In this document: positions 61,937 through 64,000 of the stretch, piece by piece | Layout of the letters: each line of letters opens with the position of its first letter | Numbering within the stretch: the stretch's first letter is position 1 | Assembly (NCBI RefSeq): GCF_001043025.1 | Contig: NZ_JYLD01000016.1 | Span: forward strand, 1 to 64,000 | Direction: 5' to 3' | DNA from: Pseudomonas helleri | Lineage (GTDB): Bacteria; Pseudomonadota; Gammaproteobacteria; Pseudomonadales; Pseudomonadaceae | Length of the DNA: 64,000 nucleotides | Notes under the pieces: model-generated | Told to the model about the DNA's origin: nothing | The model's database searches: none | What the model saw: only the letters and a program-made list of their open reading frames with translations | Translations under genes and position numbers: made by a program

Positions 61937-63657
61937 CGCTGGGCACTCTTGGCCAATGCATCGTCGACCTTGTGAATGCGCTGCGCGGGAGTGTGTTCGC
62001 CCACCGGGTTACCGGCGCGGTCGTTGACTTGCAGGTAGTCGATCAACGCATTGAGGTCATTGAGACCGGTGTCCAGACGTTCGCTGGCGTCCTTGAATAC
62101 AGTGAAGTTATCGCCGCCGCCGGCCATAAACGAGTTGACCGTGACTTGGTACGGGTAGTCGGCAATCACCGGCACACCGTCAATTTTCATGCTGTTGGCC
62201 AGTACCCGGTCACCTTGAGGTTTGCTGGCATCCCAGCTGTAGGTCAGCGAAGACGACGGTTGCAACGGGTAAAAGCCGAAACCGTTGTTTTGCCACTGTT
62301 GTTCCAGCAGTTGTTTCAGCTGTGCGCCGGTCAGGGTGAGGATGTTCAGGGTGTTGTTGAAGGGCTGGACCGAGGCCACCTGGCTGTAGCTGAGTTGGTC
62401 CTGGCCCGGGTCGAGAATCAGGTCGGTACGGATTCCGCCGAGGTTGATGAACGCCACTTGCGCACCCAGCGAGCGGGTGGCATGCAATTGCGCATCGGAC
62501 ACCAGGTCGCCCATGGCGGACTCGCCTGCGGCATTGAGGGTGCGTTTGACTTCTGTCGCGGCCATGCGCGCGATGGGCTTGTTCAGTTGCTCATGGCTGC
62601 GGGCTTCGACTTCGGCCTGTTGCGCGGCGATTTCTGGCATCGGCTGGTAGCGCTTGGGATCGACCACAATGTTTTCGGCCTTGGCATCCAGCAACTGGTG
62701 CTTGCCGGTGTCGATCTTCAGGTTCAGGTGCGTGACCAGACGCCCGTACGAGCTGGCCTGGGTGATGAGTTTGTCGCCCAGGCGGCACATGTAGCCCTGG
62801 TGTGTGTGCGCAGTGATCACCACTTTGATTTCCGGGGCCAGACGGTTGGTCACGTCGAGGATGTCGCCCTTGAGCTGGCTGCAATCGGTTTTGTCGAAGG
62901 ATTCGGCGGTTTCGCCGCCTTGGTGAATCACCATGATCACCGCATCCACGCCTTGCTTGTGCAGTTCTGGCAGCAGCGCGTTGGCCGCTTCGGCTTCATC
63001 GATGGTGTACAGGCCGTTCATGCTTTGGGTGCTGACATAGGTCGACACATTGCGCAGCACGGCGCCGACGAACGCGATTTTCGCGCCGTTGGCTTCTTCA
63101 ATCTGGTAAGCCGGAAAGAGCGTCTTGCCGGTTTGTGCGTCCATCAGGTTGGCTGCCACATAGGGGAAGCGCGTGCCTTTGTAATCCTTGCTGTACAGGC
63201 AGGCCTTTTCCGGGCGCGGTGAGTCGCAGCCGCCGTTGATCTGGCGTTGCAACTCGATCGTGCCCTGATCCAGTTCATGGTTGCCGATCACGCTGAACTT
63301 CAGCCCCAGGGTGCCGAGAGCCGTCAACGTCGGCTCGTCGGCCCACATGGCAGACATCGGCGGGCTGGCCCCAATCATGTCCCCGGCGCCGACCAACAGC
63401 GTTTGCGGGTCTTTTTTGCGCAATTCGCTGACCACACCGCTGAGGGCGTTGATACCGCCCGCCTGCATCGTCACCTTGCCACCCGGCGCCGAGGCATCGG
63501 CGTAGGTGAACGGGTTGGGTGCGAGGTTGCCGTGGAAGTCGTTGATGGCAGCAATGTTGACCTCGACCGTTTTGCCGGGCGGGTTACAGGCGGCTATTGC
63601 CAGGGCCAGCGGCAGAATCAGGCTGGCCTGGCACAGGCGCGAGAATACATTCGACAT
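61933..63657 (-). CDS. Lipoprotein 5'-nucleotidase / UshA-like phosphoesterase
   Basis: The 574-residue protein has signal peptide and lipobox ending AIAAC (Cys24). The metallophosphoesterase domain shows INDFHGNL (D40, H42), AGDMIGASP, GNHELDQG and TAHTHQGY, followed by the C-terminal nucleotide-binding domain (GDLVSDAQLHATR, GGIRTDLI). It removes phosphate from extracytoplasmic nucleotides, giving nucleosides for NupC. It is the first complete gene of the salvage operon, 19 bases after the ExbB-like gene. Confidence 0.93.
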   Translation of the reverse strand: MSNVFSRLCQASLILPLALAIAACNPPGKTVEVNIAAINDFHGNLAPNPFTYADASAPGGKVTMQAGGINALSGVVSELRKKDPQTLLVGAGDMIGASPPMSAMWADEPTLTALGTLGLKFSVIGNHELDQGTIELQRQINGGCDSPRPEKACLYSKDYKGTRFPYVAANLMDAQTGKTLFPAYQIEEANGAKIAFVGAVLRNVSTYVSTQSMNGLYTIDEAEAANALLPELHKQGVDAVIMVIHQGGETAESFDKTDCSQLKGDILDVTNRLAPEIKVVITAHTHQGYMCRLGDKLITQASSYGRLVTHLNLKIDTGKHQLLDAKAENIVVDPKRYQPMPEIAAQQAEVEARSHEQLNKPIARMAATEVKRTLNAAGESAMGDLVSDAQLHATRSLGAQVAFINLGGIRTDLILDPGQDQLSYSQVASVQPFNNTLNILTLTGAQLKQLLEQQWQNNGFGFYPLQPSSSLTYSWDASKPQGDRVLANSMKIDGVPVIADYPYQVTVNSFMAGGGDNFTVFKDASERLDTGLNDLNALIDYLQVNDRAGNPVGEHTPAQRIHKVDDALAKSAQR

Positions 63658-63676
63658 GGGGGCTCCTTGGCTTGGC

Positions 63677-64000
63677 TCAGGCGGTACGTGGCTGGCCGGC
63701 CAGCGAGGCGGCAGGTGTAGGGGAGGCGACGTATTGAGTGCCCAGGCCTGCGCGCAGCAGAAGCATTTTCAGGTTGTCGTTGATCAGTTCCAGGCGATCT
63801 TGCAGGTGGCTGTTGAAGACCATGCCCACCAGTGCAATGGCGATACCTAGCGCGGTGGCGTACAGCGCAGTACCGATACCGCGGGACACTTCACCCGGGT
63901 CGGAAACACCGGCTTCGGCCAGGGCTTTGAAAGTGTCGATAATGCCCATGATGGTGCCGAGCAAGCCCAGCAGCGGTGCGCCGGCGACGACGGCTTCGAG
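63677..64000 (-). CDS. MotA/TolQ/ExbB-family proton channel protein (5' end outside window)
   Basis: The frame is open to the window edge and reads LEAVVAGAPLLGLLGTIMGI, the TM2 signature of ExbB/TolQ, followed by SRGIGTALYATALGIAIALVGMVF (TM3). Only the C-terminal ~107 residues are seen. Located 19 bases before the nucleotidase gene, it may form a dedicated TonB-energising complex for uptake of nucleotides or nucleic-acid fragments, but this needs the upstream genes. Confidence 0.88.
   Translation of the reverse strand, partial: LEAVVAGAPLLGLLGTIMGIIDTFKALAEAGVSDPGEVSRGIGTALYATALGIAIALVGMVFNSHLQDRLELINDNLKMLLLRAGLGTQYVASPTPAASLAGQPRTA

Noticed and set aside
61909..63222. 437-codon frame antisense to the 5'-nucleotidase
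   Set aside because: The nucleotidase motifs on the minus strand are unambiguous; the antisense frame is a GC artefact.

Overview
The window looks like a chromosomal segment of a fluorescent-group Pseudomonas. The GC content is high (about 60% by eye). Pseudomonas-type REP palindromes with arms of the type TGTAGGAGCGAGCTTG recur through it. The gene families also fit: msuE/msuD, the periplasmic broad-specificity racemase, a FecI/FecR-controlled siderophore receptor, MetNIQ, and GlxA- and MocR-type regulators. I saw no rRNA, tRNA, CRISPR array or transposase.

Layout. 1-2.5 kb: 3' part of a TcC/RHS toxin gene with an AT-richer tip carrying HEESH. 2.5-7.1 kb: msuED (sulfonate sulfur), an orphan PotF-type binding protein and a periplasmic racemase. 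7.2-13.0 kb: a MocR regulator divergent from a degradative class II HMG-CoA reductase, a TctA-type carrier with a small membrane partner, and a LysR gene, which together suggest mevalonate use. 13.3-25.2 kb: a collinear block of a TonB receptor, a flavin monooxygenase-like enzyme, a Dpp/Opp-type ABC importer (two permeases, two ATPases, binding protein), an acyltransferase/thioesterase-like hydrolase and two carboxymuconolactone/AhpD-fold proteins. It looks like an uptake-plus-oxidation pathway for an unidentified compound. 25.46-25.97 kb: a 170-residue protein with 71 Met and 16 Cys. 26.2-32.0 kb: an XRE-cupin regulator, a 2-oxoglutarate/Fe(II) oxygenase with a MetQNI importer, and a GlxA-type regulator.

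32.5-39.1 kb: an outer-membrane protein, an exported Ntn amidase, a LysR/MFS efflux pair, and a MarR/TetX-like monooxygenase pair. A tandem array of 101-bp palindromes (period 134 bp) sits among them. 39.2-47.9 kb: an iron locus with a TonB siderophore receptor carrying an STN domain, and its likely FecR and ECF sigma factor behind a Fur box. Receptor and regulators are separated by 4.4 kb of oppositely transcribed genes. These encode an orphan binding protein, an 88-residue protein and a tandem ABC exporter-like protein. The exporter has two complementary degenerate nucleotide-binding domains and is interrupted by an in-frame TGA. 47.9-54.8 kb: small enzymes, then a probable operon with a binding protein, a fused permease-ATPase, a GntR/FCD regulator, a DUF1989 protein and a flavin reductase, with a TetR gene upstream.

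54.9-64 kb: a nucleic-acid and nucleoside salvage operon. It holds an ExbB-like protein (cut by the window edge), a lipoprotein 5'-nucleotidase, Cdd, NupC, DeoC, DeoA, DeoB, DeoD and a lipoprotein of the endonuclease/exonuclease/phosphatase fold. Together they could dephosphorylate, import and break down nucleosides to central metabolites. The most unusual items are the methionine/cysteine-rich protein, the complementary-NBD ABC protein inside the split iron locus, and the 13.3-25.2 kb uptake/oxidation block.
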